A stretch of 64,000 nucleotides of DNA from assembly GCA_029990175.1 (NCBI GenBank), contig JARKIP010000017.1:29189001-29253000 (forward strand), read 5' to 3'. Each line of letters opens with the position of its first letter. The stretch's first letter is position 1. The notes under the pieces were generated by a model. It made no database searches and had not been told where the DNA came from. It saw nothing but the letters and a program-made list of their open reading frames with translations. Positions 10,899 through 22,788 of the stretch are shown piece after piece. This DNA comes from Petunia secreta (lineage: Eukaryota; Streptophyta; Magnoliopsida; Solanales; Solanaceae). A program made the position numbers and the translations under genes.

Positions 10899-12687
10899 AT
10901 GGCTAATATCACTGACTCTAACGACAATACATCCACTCAGACACCCGATCAGACAACGGGGGTTACGCAAACCAGTGGGGGTACGCCAATTCCACCAATT
11001 GGTCAAACTCTCCCAGCTGGTTTGACACCGCCCGTTAGCCCTATCCCACCAGCTAGCTCCACTCCATTAGCATGTTTGAATCCACCAGCTGCAATAACTC
11101 CTCCGACTAGTCTAACTCTCCGCACGAGGGTCATACCACCACCAGTTGATCCTTTTTCGTCCAATTCGAATGAACCGTGCCATCAATTTGTGATAATTTC
11201 TTTACAGCAAATGTGGGAGAAATTAGCTGCTCAAGCGGCTACCCAAACCAGTTTTAATGATCAGTTTTGTAGCTCTCTACAGGCCCTTGCTGGGAATGGG
11301 AGGAGCCCAGCCAAATGGGAACAATCCAAATGCTTTCCCCGTGGGAACCACGATTGGGGGGCTTCTAAATGGGGACACGTTAGGGGGCTCGAGGACTACC
11401 CCACTCGGCATGTCGCCCTTCGGGGCAGCTCCCACTGTAGCTGAAACAAGCATCACGTCCGACTTTGAAAAATGGAAAAAAATATTTCGAGGCCAGCATG
11501 GAGAAGCGGCTCGAAAACGTCCCATGGGTTCAAAAACCTCAACGAGTTGAAAAATACAGGCAACCACCTTTCAAGCCCGAAGGTGCTCCTGCTCCTGCTC
11601 CCGCTCCCATCCCAAAGCATTTCAAATTACAAATTCTAAAAACTATGATGGGACAACTGATCTAGTTGATCACATAACCGAGAATATGAAAATGGTCAAA
11701 AGCAACGACATGACTCAAATTGAAATGGAGTCTATGTTTTTAAAGAAGTTTGCTGACACTCTGGAGAAGGGGGCACTGCGCTGATACATGCACCTCCTTT
11801 CTGAGTCCATTTCAAACTCTGAGCAATTAGCAGACATGTTCATCAAAGCTCATACTAGAGCCCAGAAGATCCTCAAGAGAAGGGAGGGCATTTTCAAGGT
11901 TAAACAAAGATACCTCGAGCTAGTCAAAGACTTCCTCGAGCGCTTTCAGGTTGAAAGAATAGATCTACCAAAATTAGATGATAATTTGGTAGTCATGGCC
12001 TTTGAGAAGAACATCAATGTAAGTAACTCTGAAACTGCAGCTGAACTTAAGAAAGAGCTCCAACAATGGCAAGCCCAAACTTGGGATGAGTTACATGAAT
12101 GGGCCATGGAAAAAATTAGGCTCGAAGAGGGAGAATGGAGAATGACAGGTCGAAGAAGTTTTTACTGAGGTCGGTCTGAGTCCTCTCAACATGCTAATGC
12201 GCCACGAGGGAATTCAAAGAGTTGCTATGAGCCGTACAATGGTTCTCAAAATTAGCATGTGAGCCAACGACTCGGGAGGAAGGTTAGCTCGTCAACTAAC
12301 AAAAATTCCTTGGGGCCATCTTTGGTATCCAAATAGAAGGACTTGCCTCAGATCTCCGAGTATAATTTCAACGTGTCGACCAGTGAACTGGTGAACACAA
12401 TTAAGGGGAAGACTGATCAAGGCGCAAGGCCTCCAAGGGATAAAAGGATTCCCCCGAGCAAGAGGGATCAGACTCAGCATTGCGAGTTCCACATGGACTA
12501 TGTGCATCCCACCGAGGATTGCAAGGCGTTGCGCTTCGAGGTGGCTCATCTCCTCAAAAAGGGTTTATTGGCTGAGTATTTAACTGACAAGGGAAAACAC
12601 AACTACGCTACAAATAAGGGGGAGAGAAACCACCTCTGGAGCAGGAAAAGACTATATTGTTGGGCAAGCAGACTTCAAGACGAATAA
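10899..12687 (+). pseudogene. TAT-like gypsy gag, frameshifted
   Basis: Gag binds the element RNA and builds the particle. The start is set at the ATG of MANITDSND, just after the primer site. The first part is a Pro/Thr-rich low-complexity region with repeated PP and TPP motifs (10950-11160). The capsid-like helical region is at 11788-12168, with the EQLADMFIKAH and VKDFLERFQ patterns of the retrotransposon gag family. A zinc-binding segment CEFHMDYVHPTEDC followed by LLKKGLLAEYL lies at about 12478-12580. At least three frame changes (about 11400, 11670, 12170-12340) break the ORF. The LINE remnant follows at about 12735. Confidence 0.75.
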
Positions 12688-12734
12688 GAGCATAATTAGA
12701 CAAATACTATCAGCTTCTAGAAGACTATTGTAGG

Positions 12735-13365
12735 GAAGAGTGGAGGTGCCTCATATTTAAGAATGTGCCAAGGCCTAACGCCAACTTCATCATGTGGTTA
12801 TGCCTTCAGGAAAAGCTTCTTACTGCAGATAGGCTAATCTAGTGGGGTATAAATGTGGATAGACAATGCAGCTTATGTAAGAACTCTGATGAGACAAAGA
12901 GATCAATTGTTTGTTGAGTGTAGATATGCCAAGGCTTTGTGGAGCAGAACTAGTACATGGTTGCAGCGGCAGAATTGTCAACTGCAGAGCTGGGAGCAAC
13001 AGATGCAATGGGTTGTTAAGAAAGCAAAAGGGAAATCTCCAACAACTCATGTTTTTAGATTGGCACATGCAGAACTGATCAATGCAATATGGATTGAGAG
13101 GAACTTGAGAATCTTTGAGAAAACTGAGAGAGAAGCTGATAATGTGACAAAGAGTATAGCAGTAGTATGTTGTTCTAGAGCTACAGGGAAGAAAGCTCAA
13201 ATGCTTGATCAATGTAGCTTCTAGTTTGTGTTTTGCTAATGTATTAGTTAGGCTAGGTTGTTTTATTCCCTGTTAATGTGTTAGTTGTTAAGACAACATT
13301 GTTGAGATTAAGCATATTGTGGTATTGTAATGTCCAATTTTGGTGATTAATAAAATTATAATTAC
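12735..13365 (+). pseudogene. 3' end of a LINE: zinc-binding RT-associated domain and tail
   Basis: The frame from about 12748 to 13222 reads as the zf-RVT domain of plant non-LTR elements: a PNANFIMWLC..KLLTADRL segment, then the C..C pair of QCSLCKN, then FVECRYAKALW. A stop interrupts it near 12840 and another near 12900. The protein ends at SF before the stop at about 13222. An AT-rich 3' region follows with AATAAAA near 13350 and a short A-run. RT and endonuclease are missing, so it is a 5'-truncated copy, typical of LINE insertion. The 5' junction with gag is approximate. Confidence 0.75.
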
Positions 13366-13835
13366 CAAAAAAATATATAAATATATGTTACTATAACTTC
13401 TTTTTACATATTGAAAAAAAAATAGTATCACATAAATTAATACGATAATATCATTTTTACTTTAATCCACCTCATTTATATGGAATTTGGGAGATTCTAT
13501 GTTTTGAGAAGCTCACATATATATGGAGTCAATAGAATTTGTGCGATGGCTCACAAAAAATCGTTCAGAGTATTTTGGTTGAGAGTGGTAATTAGTGAAA
13601 AATAGGGTTCACACATATCCATAGACAATTGGACTAACTTCTCCCCTTAATACAATTTCATCCTAGAAATATAAACTGACAAGTATTTTCAAGAATGTAA
13701 AAGTTGAGCACTTCTAGTCTCAGACTATCGTATTCTATGGTAAAAAGCCACCCACGGCCCGGGGGCTCCTCTGTTTCACTTTGCTTCATATTTTCTTTTT
13801 TTTTTAAAGCAAATGTCACTAAGTAGAGTGCTTAG
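13366..13835. other. Non-coding spacer
   Basis: AT-rich DNA with no gene, hairpin or repeat match that I can support. It is the host sequence of element B; its last five bases, CTTAG, form the left side of the B target duplication. Confidence 0.5.
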
Positions 13836-14728
13836 CGACAACGCTCAACACATACCTCGAATTGAGATATGAACAGTCGTCGTAATATAATTTACCCAAC
13901 TAGGAGTCGGGGTCGAATCCACAAAGAAGAGTGTGATGCAATTAAAGTAGCGGAGGAACTAAACCTATTTGACTAAGTAAAACAAGGATAACAAGGTGAT
14001 GAAACGATATTAACACTACTAAGTACACTAGGAAAGCAAGTAAAGGTGATCAATGGCCTTCTCACAACCAACGAAGACAAGTTCGGAACTTAGATGCAAA
14101 TATAGCACGTGGTTTATGTATTATGGTCGAGTCGTTCTAATATAATCCCTATAATCCTCCCAACCTAGAAGGTATTTATCTCAACGGCGCTCGTCGAAGC
14201 CATAGTTGAGCCTATAAAGTACTACCCATGACCCGAGAAAAGAAGACCTTTCCCGAGCGTAACTTCTTTTAGATGGGTTAGTCTATGAAATAGCATATCA
14301 ACCCAAATCATTGCCAACTTCACTATTCTATGCTAACTAATCTCTCCCGAGTATTTAATTAGCAAAATAGACATGTAACTTAAGTGTCATGAGCACAAAA
14401 GTCAAGCAACCAAAGTAATAGAAGCTAGATAATCATAACCCAATAATATGTAAACCTAGTCATGAATCATTCATATATCCATGTCAAAAATCATACCAAT
14501 TAACAATATGAATAGTCATGAAATATATTCACAAAATCAAGTCTTCAATAACATCAACAACACCAAATATATTCAATACAAAGCATGAAAGTAAATAAAG
14601 GAGTACAAAGGGTTAAGAATTTCTCAATGGATTGCTCCAAATATTCACTCTCTTGGTATTCTTGTTGATGGATCCATGCTCCAAGATTGCGAAATTGGCC
14701 AAAAAATATGCCCTACGTTGTCCAAGGG

Positions 14729-14738
14729 CCTATTTATG
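14729..14738 (-). promoter_or_regulatory. TATA-like box in the element B LTR
   Basis: The plus strand CCTATTTATG reads CATAAATAGG in element orientation. The same box is at about 21148-21157 and 49654-49664 in sister LTRs. In each case palindrome clusters lie directly upstream. Confidence 0.5.
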
Positions 14739-14754
14739 TGTTCCCGATTCAGCT

Positions 14755-14940
14755 GGTGTGAAATTCCAAAACTGTCCAGTGCAGCCCAGACACGCTCTTG
14801 CGCGATTGCATCACAAAAAGCGCTATCATGCTGAATAATTCTTTTGCATCCTTGCAATCACGTCCAACGCGGCGCTATCGCGCTAGCCTATGAAATCCTT
14901 CTGGGCGATCGCGTATAATTCTTTGCGATCACAGTAAACA
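14755..14940 (-). promoter_or_regulatory. CGCGATCGCG-like palindrome cluster upstream of the LTR TATA box
   Basis: Several imperfect copies of CGCGATCGCG occur here (GCGCGATTGC, GCGCTATCGCGC, GGCGATCGCG, TGCGATCAC). Equivalent clusters are at 21190-21350 and 49710-49915. Many variants differ by C/T or G/A changes. Confidence 0.55.
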
Positions 14941-15129
14941 GTTTTTAAGTCAGGATCAGAAACTTCGTAATTTAGCTTGTTTTCACTTGTTTTCCATCTA
15001 TTCATCACCACAAAGCCAATATTCTGCAATATGCAACTAAAACATAATAAGTGCACGTATATAATCCATAAAACATAACAAAAACTCAAGCAAATAGAAG
15101 GTAGTGTGTGGCACTTTTCCAACACATCA

Positions 15130-15140
15130 CACCCCCAAAC
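15130..15140 (-). other. Polypurine tract of element B
   Basis: GTTTGGGGGTG on the minus strand abuts the TGATG start of the 3' LTR. Copy C has the same tract at 50103-50112. Confidence 0.8.
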
Positions 15141-16805
15141 TTAAACTATTGCTTGTCCTCGAAAGAAGCACAATTCAATAGAAACCAAGTTGCAATTCAT
15201 CTATTCATGCATTTTTCATAAAGGCCACGACAAGTTAAAACTCGTTTAAAGTTCAACAACAAATGAATTTGGTTGGTGCCAACAATTAAGCCAAGTAATG
15301 TGAACACCACTTCCAAAGATCAACAACAAAAGAAGGCAAACATGCCATGACACAAAACTTTCAAAGTTTGCGTCTTCGTCACAAGAGTTCACCTGTTTTC
15401 TTGCTCACCTCAATTGGGAAGTGAAACACAAGTCTTCAACTCAACTTCACAAGTGCCCTTACCACTGAGAATATCCCAATCACAAAAATACAATAACAAC
15501 GCAAATGGGATTAATGGTAGGAAGAATTCACTAACTCTCTCAACCAAAGTTCATCATGCACACTAAATATCCATAAGCTTGTCTTTCGTGTACCTCTCCA
15601 CTAATGTAGGAATGCTTGACTTGAAATCAATTAGGACTTAGATAAGGTTGTAATATAGGCATTTGGTCAAAGGTTGGGTAAAATTTAGGCAATGAGTGAC
15701 TACACACCTCCTTGAGCAGCACACACAAAATTTAAAAGCACACTTCCTTTTTTTTTTCTCTTTATTTGCAATTATACCTTGCTATTTGGGGTTTAGGCAC
15801 TATTCTTCCCCTTTTTATTCATCACATCTATTTTTTTCTTTTCTTTTTGTTCATTTTCTTTCTTTTTCTCTTTCTTTTCATTTTCTTTGATCTTGTCCTT
15901 TCAACTTTTCATTTCTACTACTCTTGTCTTTCTTTTGATTTTCATTGACTTCCACACTTTCGCCATAACTTCTGTCACCCCCAAACTTGCCTAAGTTGTA
16001 CGTCTTTTAATGTACACAAGGAGGTAGGGCTAAAAAGAGGATTAATACTTTAAGCACTTAGAATTGATCGGGGCTAATAATGTAGTTGCCAAAAGAAATG
16101 ATATTAAGCACAAAGGGGTTCACTAACACCATAATGCAAGGGTAGGCTTTCTTAGGTCACTAGCGGGCCAAGAAAAGCCTAATTTATTTTTCAAGTCAAG
16201 CATCACCTAGGATTTCGCCTCTAAGCACACTTAGGGAAAGTTCTAGATCAAGAAGTACACACGTGAAGACACCAAAACCTCACCACACTTGACACAAGTA
16301 AAGCAAGGAAGACGAGCATATTCAAGTCCCAATCAAGGCAATTAAGGATCCAAAGTTTACTCATAGCGTAATGAGAGTTAATTATTGAACACAAGAGTCA
16401 AAAGTTGAACTTAAAGATTATAGCACAATTCACCAACTAAATTTTTCTATCCATTTTTCAAAACAATCTCACATGACAAGGATTAAATAATGGTGGAACC
16501 AAACATGCGAAAAGTTGGCCAAGGGGCAAAAATCCACAACTACTATTATACTACTATCACTACTAACTAAATCCTAAGAATGCTTGATTCACAAGAATTG
16601 CTTCGTTGAAAAAGAACCATGACAAAGAAAAATCAAGGACGCTATGTCAAAAAATTTATACAAAAATGGTATTTACAATGAAAATGATTGTTCGAACCCA
16701 AATGAGACTTTCGCACCCAAGTGGGATGCGTACGTATCACACAACGGTGAATTAGATAAAAAGAAGCAACATCCCAGGCGTACTTCATGGGAGTACCTTT
16801 TGTTT

Positions 16806-16867
<62 letters not shown>

Positions 16868-17140
16868 TCTAACTAACTACTCAGTATGAACAAGCTATCA
16901 ACGCAATACTATAATAACTACTCATACTAATATAAAAGAAAAATGATCATCCTCAAAGTTTCCACAATTTGGTCAAAAACAAGGAAAAGAAAAGGTAGAC
17001 ATGTCATAAACATCAAGTAACATGAGCAACATCAATAATACACTCAAAACCCAAATACATCCCCAAACTTAAACTATGGATTGTCCTCAGTGCAACTAAT
17101 AATATAATACAAAGGGTGTAAGGAACTCTCTGACTAGATG
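15141..17140 (-). other. 3' untranslated part of element B, with a TA microsatellite
   Basis: Two kilobases between the ORF2 stop and the purine tract have no conserved protein but align with 50113-52185 of element C, including the TCATGGGAGTAC block before the simple repeat. T-rich tracts occur near 15740-15950 and a (TA)n run of about 52 bp lies at 16813-16864. Confidence 0.75.
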
Positions 17141-17141
17141 A

Positions 17142-18378
17142 TCAATCCTCACTATCAGTGTTGGGGTAGTGAAGCTCATCATCACTCTCCTCTTCTGTGT
17201 TTTCATTGGAACTACATAGTGAGTTCAGCTTGCTCATCATCTTGTTCAGAAAAATTCTTATCCTCTTACCGAACTGCTTATGCTTCTTCTCTATTTTGTC
17301 CAATCTGCTCCTGTCTCGCTCCTGCTCAGCTGCTACTGCCTCCAATGACAAAGTACTCGAAGGCCTGGAGGAAGTACCCTCTCCATGTGGGCCTGAAGAG
17401 AGGTCTGCTACTAACTGTGTAATGTGAGCATCAACTGAAGAAATCTGAGATGAAATATACCTCATGTTGGATGCTCCTGATGAAAGTGGTGGAACTGGAG
17501 TGTATGATCTCCATGGTGCAGTAGCAGTAGCGGGTGCTGAGAACTGCCCAAAAGCTGGGTCATCAACATCAATCTGGGAAGATACTTCAATTTTTCTTTT
17601 CTTGCCTTGAATCACTCCTCCTAGTCCTTTCTTCAACAGTGGATAGATAGGCTTGTTCGCACTTAAATATTTATCACCACTACGCCCTTCCACTTCGGTA
17701 TTCTTTCGAAGCTGGCGAATCAAGCTTGGGAAGAATACGCTCCTTGTTCTCTCTTGCACCACCTCTTCAATCTCTCCCACAATTATCCCCCCAACATTGA
17801 CTTTTAAACCATCAATTAGTGCTGCAATCAATCGAGCTTTTTCTGGAGTAAGATCACTCCTGATACTCGAAGGAATCACTTTAGCGAAAACAATGGACAA
17901 CCAAATGCGTGCCTCGGCGGTGAAGTCAGCGGATAAACCCTCTTGAAGCATATCAACCAGCCACTGCACCACCTCGCTTTGAAGCATGAGTCTTGTATAA
18001 AGCATTGTCAACATTTTCTAGCCCATACACTGTATTGATCATAGCAGCATCAAACCGCACTAACTTGCCCCTCACAGTAGTCATCCACTTAGCTCTAAAG
18101 TTTGTTTGAGTGGAATTAACATAAAACTCCCTTCCTATGGAAGCATTCACCCTCTCAGGTGTTTGGGAAAGACAACTCCACCAACTATTTTCAAGCTTTT
18201 GGAAGAAGTTGGAGAGTTTCTCGGCAACCTTGTCCATTTGTATCCCTCTTTCCTGGATGAAGTTTAATTCCTGGTCCCTTAACCATTTATTGTAGCATGA
18301 TGCAGACAAGAATGAGGTGGAGTCATATACTTCATCTCCCTCTTCCGTTAAGTTGTGTTGGTTGTCTCCTTCGGCCAT
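17142..18378 (-). pseudogene. ORF2 of element B: putative plant transposon-protein domain
   Basis: I start it at the ATG of MAEGDN (18378) because element C has the same start (MAEGNN). It has about 410 residues across one frameshift near 17960-18010, where the sequence repeats into THASKRGG / VVQWLVD. The N-terminal third has a KLSNFFQKLE helix. Next comes GREFYVN, then TTVRGKLVRFD and INTVYGLENVDN, a pattern I associate with the plant family annotated 'putative plant transposon protein'. A TAEARIWLS segment follows. The C-terminal part is Pro/Ser-rich, then a basic coiled coil (QERDRSRLDKIEKKHKQ) and an acidic tail. No catalytic motif is visible and the molecular role is unknown. The pairing with ORF1 suggests a role in the element's own particle, but that is inference. 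Confidence 0.65.
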
Positions 18379-18423
18379 TATATGAGAAGAGTACCTACAA
18401 AGATCACCATTGTCAAAACACAA

Positions 18424-19751
18424 TTTGGGTACTCAATACATGCATTAACACAGCTCATGAGCCAAAAATTGAAGCAAAAAATTTCCAACAATGGGCTGTG
18501 CAAGCTTACTGTTTCTGCTAGAAAATGGAACATTGTGCGATCGTGCAGTGACAAGTGCACACAGAGTTGTTTGATAACCTCCAGCGCGATCGTGAAGGAA
18601 AGAACTCGACTACTCAGCCCGTTCGTGCAGGTCTTCGTGCGATCGCGAGGTCATCTTCTCCAACAGGAAGAGACTGACCTCTACAACACCTAGAGTTCTA
18701 CATATCCTAAACATTAATAACATCATACACCCATAATTTTACGAGAAACACACAAATGTTTGTCTCAAGTTCTCATAATCAACACTAAGGTTTAGTTCAA
18801 TTGGGCATTAACAAACTTGTAACCTAACCCATTTTCTTCACACACAAATCATCAATAAGGGTACATCAGACTTTCCATATGTTCTATTTAAGTCTATTTG
18901 TTTTCCCATTTATACAACCAACAGTAGAATCAAGAGAGGAATAGTGCTTACACATACTTTTGTTAAGCAAATTTGATATGAAAATTGAAGAACATACCTT
19001 GATGTTGGAGATAGAATGTTTGAGGATGGAATGAAGAATGGAGTGAATCAGTTGGGATGCAAGAATGGGGGAAGGGGATTAGAGAAAATAGGTGTTTTGA
19101 AGAAGTGGGTCGCTTGGCCTCTTCACTGCCCTTTAAAAGCATTGACTGTTACCAGCGCGTTTGCATTGACTAAAGCGCTGTCGTGCAATGCTGTTGAGCA
19201 AACCCACGCGAGTGCATATGTATGGATGCGATCGTACATGGTTATCTCACAGTAAGGCGCGATCACACGTGAAATGACGCGATAGCACTGAAAATATTTT
19301 TGAAAGACATCCACTGATTGGGAATTCAGTGGGCGGTCTGCCCTAAACATTAGGCAGTCCGCCTCCTGAGATTCAGATAGTGAAATTTCAGTGGGTGGTC
19401 CACCCTACACCCAAGTGTGATCCTTTTTCTCCATATTTGGACCCTTGAACATGCATCCTAGCAACTAAAAAATGTGGGATTTATGTGAGATGATCAAAAA
19501 AAAAAAAAAAAACTAATTTAACCTAATATTCAACAATAAACAACTAAGATTTTAAAGAGAGTCGGGTTGCCTCCTGACTAGCGCTTTGTTTAACGTCTTG
19601 GTTAGACGGTACCCATCATGTTTTTCTCTCTACTTGGTGAAGGTGAATTTCCTCCCCAACATGGATTCATGTTCTTTGTTGTGCTCCTTAGGTAGGGGAA
19701 CACATTTTCGAGCTTGTAAAGCTGGATTCTTCATCTTGCACTTATTCGCTT
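18424..19751 (-). other. Spacer between ORF1 and ORF2 of element B, with palindrome clusters
   Basis: No protein is recognised. CGCGATCGCG-like words cluster at 18535-18655, about 160 bp before the ORF2 start, and again at 19150-19290. Two to three GGCGGTCCGCC-type palindromes lie at 19325-19410. All have counterparts in element C. The region could be an intron, an internal promoter or a leader; the sequence does not decide. Confidence 0.55.
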
Positions 19752-20646
19752 TCAAGTGACAGATGTTATTTTGTCTCCTTGGCGCGGCAAATTCAACAAT
19801 ATACCTATTTTTCTCATCAATGCCAAAATATCCAAAGGTGCTTGTTCTTCCACTTCAATTGCATCATCCACACAAAGATTTGAGATGTAGTATAAATGAG
19901 GTCTAACTCTTTTCAACACCGATTGGGCATCAAGCATGACATGCTCCTCTTCGATGGTGTTAGAGTCTTCATCACAACAGTTCTTCATTTCCGCCCTAGA
20001 CTCCAACACAACTTTCTTGCTTATAACATCATTACCAAATATCTTGAAGATATGATCATTTCCATGAGTTCCCATGATTTGACTTGTGCTCTCTTCCACA
20101 AATTCGCCCCACTTCTAGCATATCATTCACAATTTCTTTATGTTGAGCCTTGGAAGCTTCAACCATTTCATGCACTAGAATTTTCAGGATACGAGCTTCA
20201 GGATCAAATCGATACACCTCTTGTCCTAGTTCTTCTCTTTCGTGTTCGAGATCCCAACCATCTACATTGAAGTCTTGAAGGCATGCTTCATAGACTTTCA
20301 TTCTTCGAGCTTGATCTTGGAGCCAAGCTTGGCTCACAATTTCTTCTTCATCGCAAACATGCTCTTATTTAATAATTCTTTCTTGACATTCAAGCACATC
20401 TTCCATTAAGGGTTCTTATTGAAAACTAGACACATCCTTAGCCTCTTGAGCATTAAAGGATTCAAAAAATTGCTTCATTTTCTCCCCCAAGTGTTGTAGG
20501 GCTAAGTCGTTTTTGTGAACTTCCTCTTTCATTTCTTTCATCTCCTTGAGGGTTTCGGCGTTCTCATAATGTTGTTCAAGTATCCGCTCCATCAAGTATT
20601 CATATCTCTCATTTTGAGTGCATTCTTCTTGTGAAGTACTACCCAT
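19752..20646 (-). pseudogene. ORF1 remnant of element B (coiled-coil protein, N-terminus deleted)
   Basis: Three overlapping frames (20646-20416, 20337-20056, 20099-19752) together match ORF1 of element C. The preserved parts are QEECTQNERYEYLMERILEQ, a helical KEMKEEVHKND.LALQHLGEKM stretch, SQAWLQDQ, LVHEMVEASKAQHKEIVND and LCVDDAIEVEEQAPLD. The N-terminal zinc motifs present in C are gone because the deletion junction at 20634-20637 lies within the coding region. It lacks any polymerase signature. A gag-like role is inferred from position next to the primer site and the zinc fingers in copy C. Confidence 0.6.
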
Positions 20647-21544
20647 AACCCGAGGAAAGAAGACCTCTCCCGAGCGTAACTCCTTTTAGATGGGTTAGTC
20701 TATGAAATAGTCTATCAACCCAAATCCTCGCCAACTTTAATATTTTAAGCTAACTAATCTCTTCCGAGTCTTTAATTAGCAAAATAAACATGTAACTTAA
20801 GTGTCATGAGCACAAAAGTCATGCAACGAAAGCAATAGAAGCTAGATAATCAAAACCCAATAATATGTAAACTTAGCCATGAATCATTCATATATCCATG
20901 TCCAAAATCATACCAATTAAAAATATGAATAGTCATGAAATATATTCACAAAATCAAGTCTTCAATAACATCAACAACACAAAATATATTCAATACAAAG
21001 CATGAAAATAAATAAAGGAGTACAAAGGGTTAAGAATTTCTCATTGGGTTGCTCCAAATCATCACTCTCTTGGTGTTCTTGTTGATGGATCCATGCTCCA
21101 AGATTGCAAAATTGGCCAAAAGATGTGCCCTAGATTGTCCAAGGGCCTATTTATGTGTTCCCAATTCAGCTGGTTTGAAATTCTAAAACTATCCAGTGCA
21201 GCCAGACGCGCTCTTGCACGATCGCATCACAAAAAGCGCTATCTCGCTGAATAATTCTTTTGCATCCTTGCGATCACGTCCAACAGGTGCTGTCGCGCTA
21301 GCTTATCAAATCCTTTTACGCGATTGCGTGTAATTCTTCACGATCGCGGTAAACAATATTCCAGTCAGGATCAGAAACTTTGCAATTTAGCTTGTTTTGA
21401 CTTGTTTTCCATCTATTCATCACCACAACGCCAATATCCTGCAATATGCAACTTAAACATAATAAGTGCATGTATATAATCCATAATACACAACAAAAAC
21501 TCAAGTAAATAGAAGGTAATATGTGGCATTTTCCCCACACATCA
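20634..21544 (-). repeat. Truncated 5' LTR of element B
   Basis: From 20638 to 21544 this matches the first two-thirds of the 3' LTR. It is fused to ORF1 coding sequence at a 4-bp shared AAGT (20634-20637). The missing part covers the LTR end, the primer site and the N-terminus of ORF1, about 930 bp judged by element C. The right end is CACATCA, followed by GTTAG. Confidence 0.85.
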
Positions 21545-21549
21545 GTTAG

Positions 21550-22783
21550 TGACTAATTTATTAATAATACCACATCAATCAGAACAACACAAATAGGGGG
21601 GGCTAGGCCTTACCTTATTATTCCTAATAAGGTACAGCCTCAACTATTTAACAACTTATAAAAAGAAAGAACTCGAGAGCACTAGGTACATTATGATCTT
21701 CATAGAGTCTATTATGAACCTATAATGATATTACAAATAATAATACTAATAAAATGAAGAAAAATACAAGTAAGTAAGAAAGTGCAACTAAATTCCTCAT
21801 TCTTCATGCAAGTGAATTGATGCAATGATTGTAGTCTGCTCAAATTCTTAAAACCATCTTGCTCCTCTTGAAAAATTAACTTATTTTCCCAATTATCCAA
21901 AAAACACATCAATACCTATATGATTTAAACACATTTCATACAATTCTTGGAGGGTTTGTTCTGCCTGTAATCATGGTATCATCACTTTTTTTTGTTCTGT
22001 GAGCCTTCTTCCTTGATTTCCTTGGTGAGATATTAGTCACCCTGGCTACCCATTGTCAACCTCCTTGCTTTCTTCTTCAGTCTTATGATGTGGGATCAAA
22101 GAATTTGGCTCAAATTGCTTTGCAGCCAATGGACCTACCCATGACCCCCTCGATATCATTTGGATTATGTTCACTGGGATAACATTAGCCAATTAAAAAG
22201 GAATAAACTTTGGTGTCGTAGTTTTCAAAGTACTATCCAGGGTCTTTTGTGCTACATGTTCATCCTCCTTTGCTTCGTCTTTTAAATATTGTTTTACTAC
22301 TTTTATTTTTTTATTTCATTGAGTGGGTGGGGGGGGGGGGGGCTGAATGTCCTTTGATACATTCTCGAATGAGTTTATGATTAGTCACGCTTCCGCCTAA
22401 TAAATTATGTCCTCAAATGACTGTCCAATGCGTTGCTTTTTACCAGTTCTTTCTTTTTCTCTTTGAGCTTAAGATGCAATTCAGTGAGAATATTAAATTA
22501 TTTATTTTTTGGGGTGGTAGAGCAAGAATTGACTTACAAGGTTCTACTGCCATAAATTGAAAATCATGATCATAAATCTTGACTACCTGGTTAGTTTCCA
22601 ATCCGGAAGAGCAGTTAGTAAGTTTATATTTCAATTATTGAGATTCAGTTTGAGGGTTGAGCTTATCAGGAAAGTTGAATGCAAACTATGTGTAACTATG
22701 TAATTCCTTACCTTAGTCTGCTGAGGTTTCCGAGATCAAGCTACTAAGATCCAAGACGCCCACTTCAGGGTTATCCTAAATTT
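21550..22783. other. Spacer between elements B and E
   Basis: No gene is called. The minus strand has a short open frame at 22634-22440 and basic Ser/Lys-rich segments near 22030-21960 reminiscent of the end of a LINE ORF1, but the match is too weak to name. A 14-base G run lies at 22329-22342. Before E inserted, this DNA was continuous with 41707 onward. Confidence 0.4.
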
Positions 22784-22788
22784 GTGCA

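Larger units (their letters stand above)
10181..12734 (+). mobile_element. Truncated TAT-like Ty3/gypsy fragment (LTR end, PBS, gag)
   Basis: This holds the 3' end of an LTR (10181-10833, left boundary unclear), a primer site and a gag region, then stops at LINE sequence. No polymerase remains. The TAT-type assignment comes from the primer-site style and from the gag C-terminal CEFH..Y.H.TEDC zinc motif. The untranslated part 10181-10833 has no other recognisable feature. Confidence 0.65.
13836..15129 (-). repeat. 3' LTR of element B
   Basis: In element orientation it starts TGATGTGTTGG at 15129 and ends GAGCGTTGTCG at 13836 (normally GTTGTCA). It carries the block AACTAGGAGTCGGGGTCGAA seen in all copies of this family, a TATA-like CATAAATAGG near 14729-14738, and a cluster of GCGATCGC-like words just upstream (14755-14940). 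It is homologous to 20638-21544, 42223-43440, 48768-50102 and 58483-59404. Confidence 0.88.
13836..21544 (-). mobile_element. Element B: non-autonomous LTR retrotransposon, 5' part deleted
   Basis: The element reads on the minus strand. Its 3' LTR is 13836-15129 and a partial 5' LTR is 20634-21544. Flanking 5-mers CTTAG (13831-13835) and GTTAG (21545-21549) match at four of five bases. It encodes an ORF1 remnant (19752-20646) and an ORF2 (17142-18378) and shows no RT, RNase H or integrase anywhere. Copy C at 48768-59404 has the same layout. A deletion joins ORF1 directly to the middle of the 5' LTR, removing the primer site. Confidence 0.85.

Noticed and set aside
16813..16864. (TA)n tract as a matrix-attachment or origin site
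   Set aside because: Simple slippage explains it; sister element C has a different simple repeat at the same place.
17138..17946. Plus-strand open frames opposite ORF2 of element B
   Set aside because: Shadows of the minus-strand ORF2, with Ser/Leu/Pro-rich composition typical of antisense reading.
22030..22640. LINE ORF1 end on the minus strand between B and E
   Set aside because: Only a basic Ser/Lys-rich stretch and a short open frame support it; no zinc knuckle or DUF4283 motif is readable.
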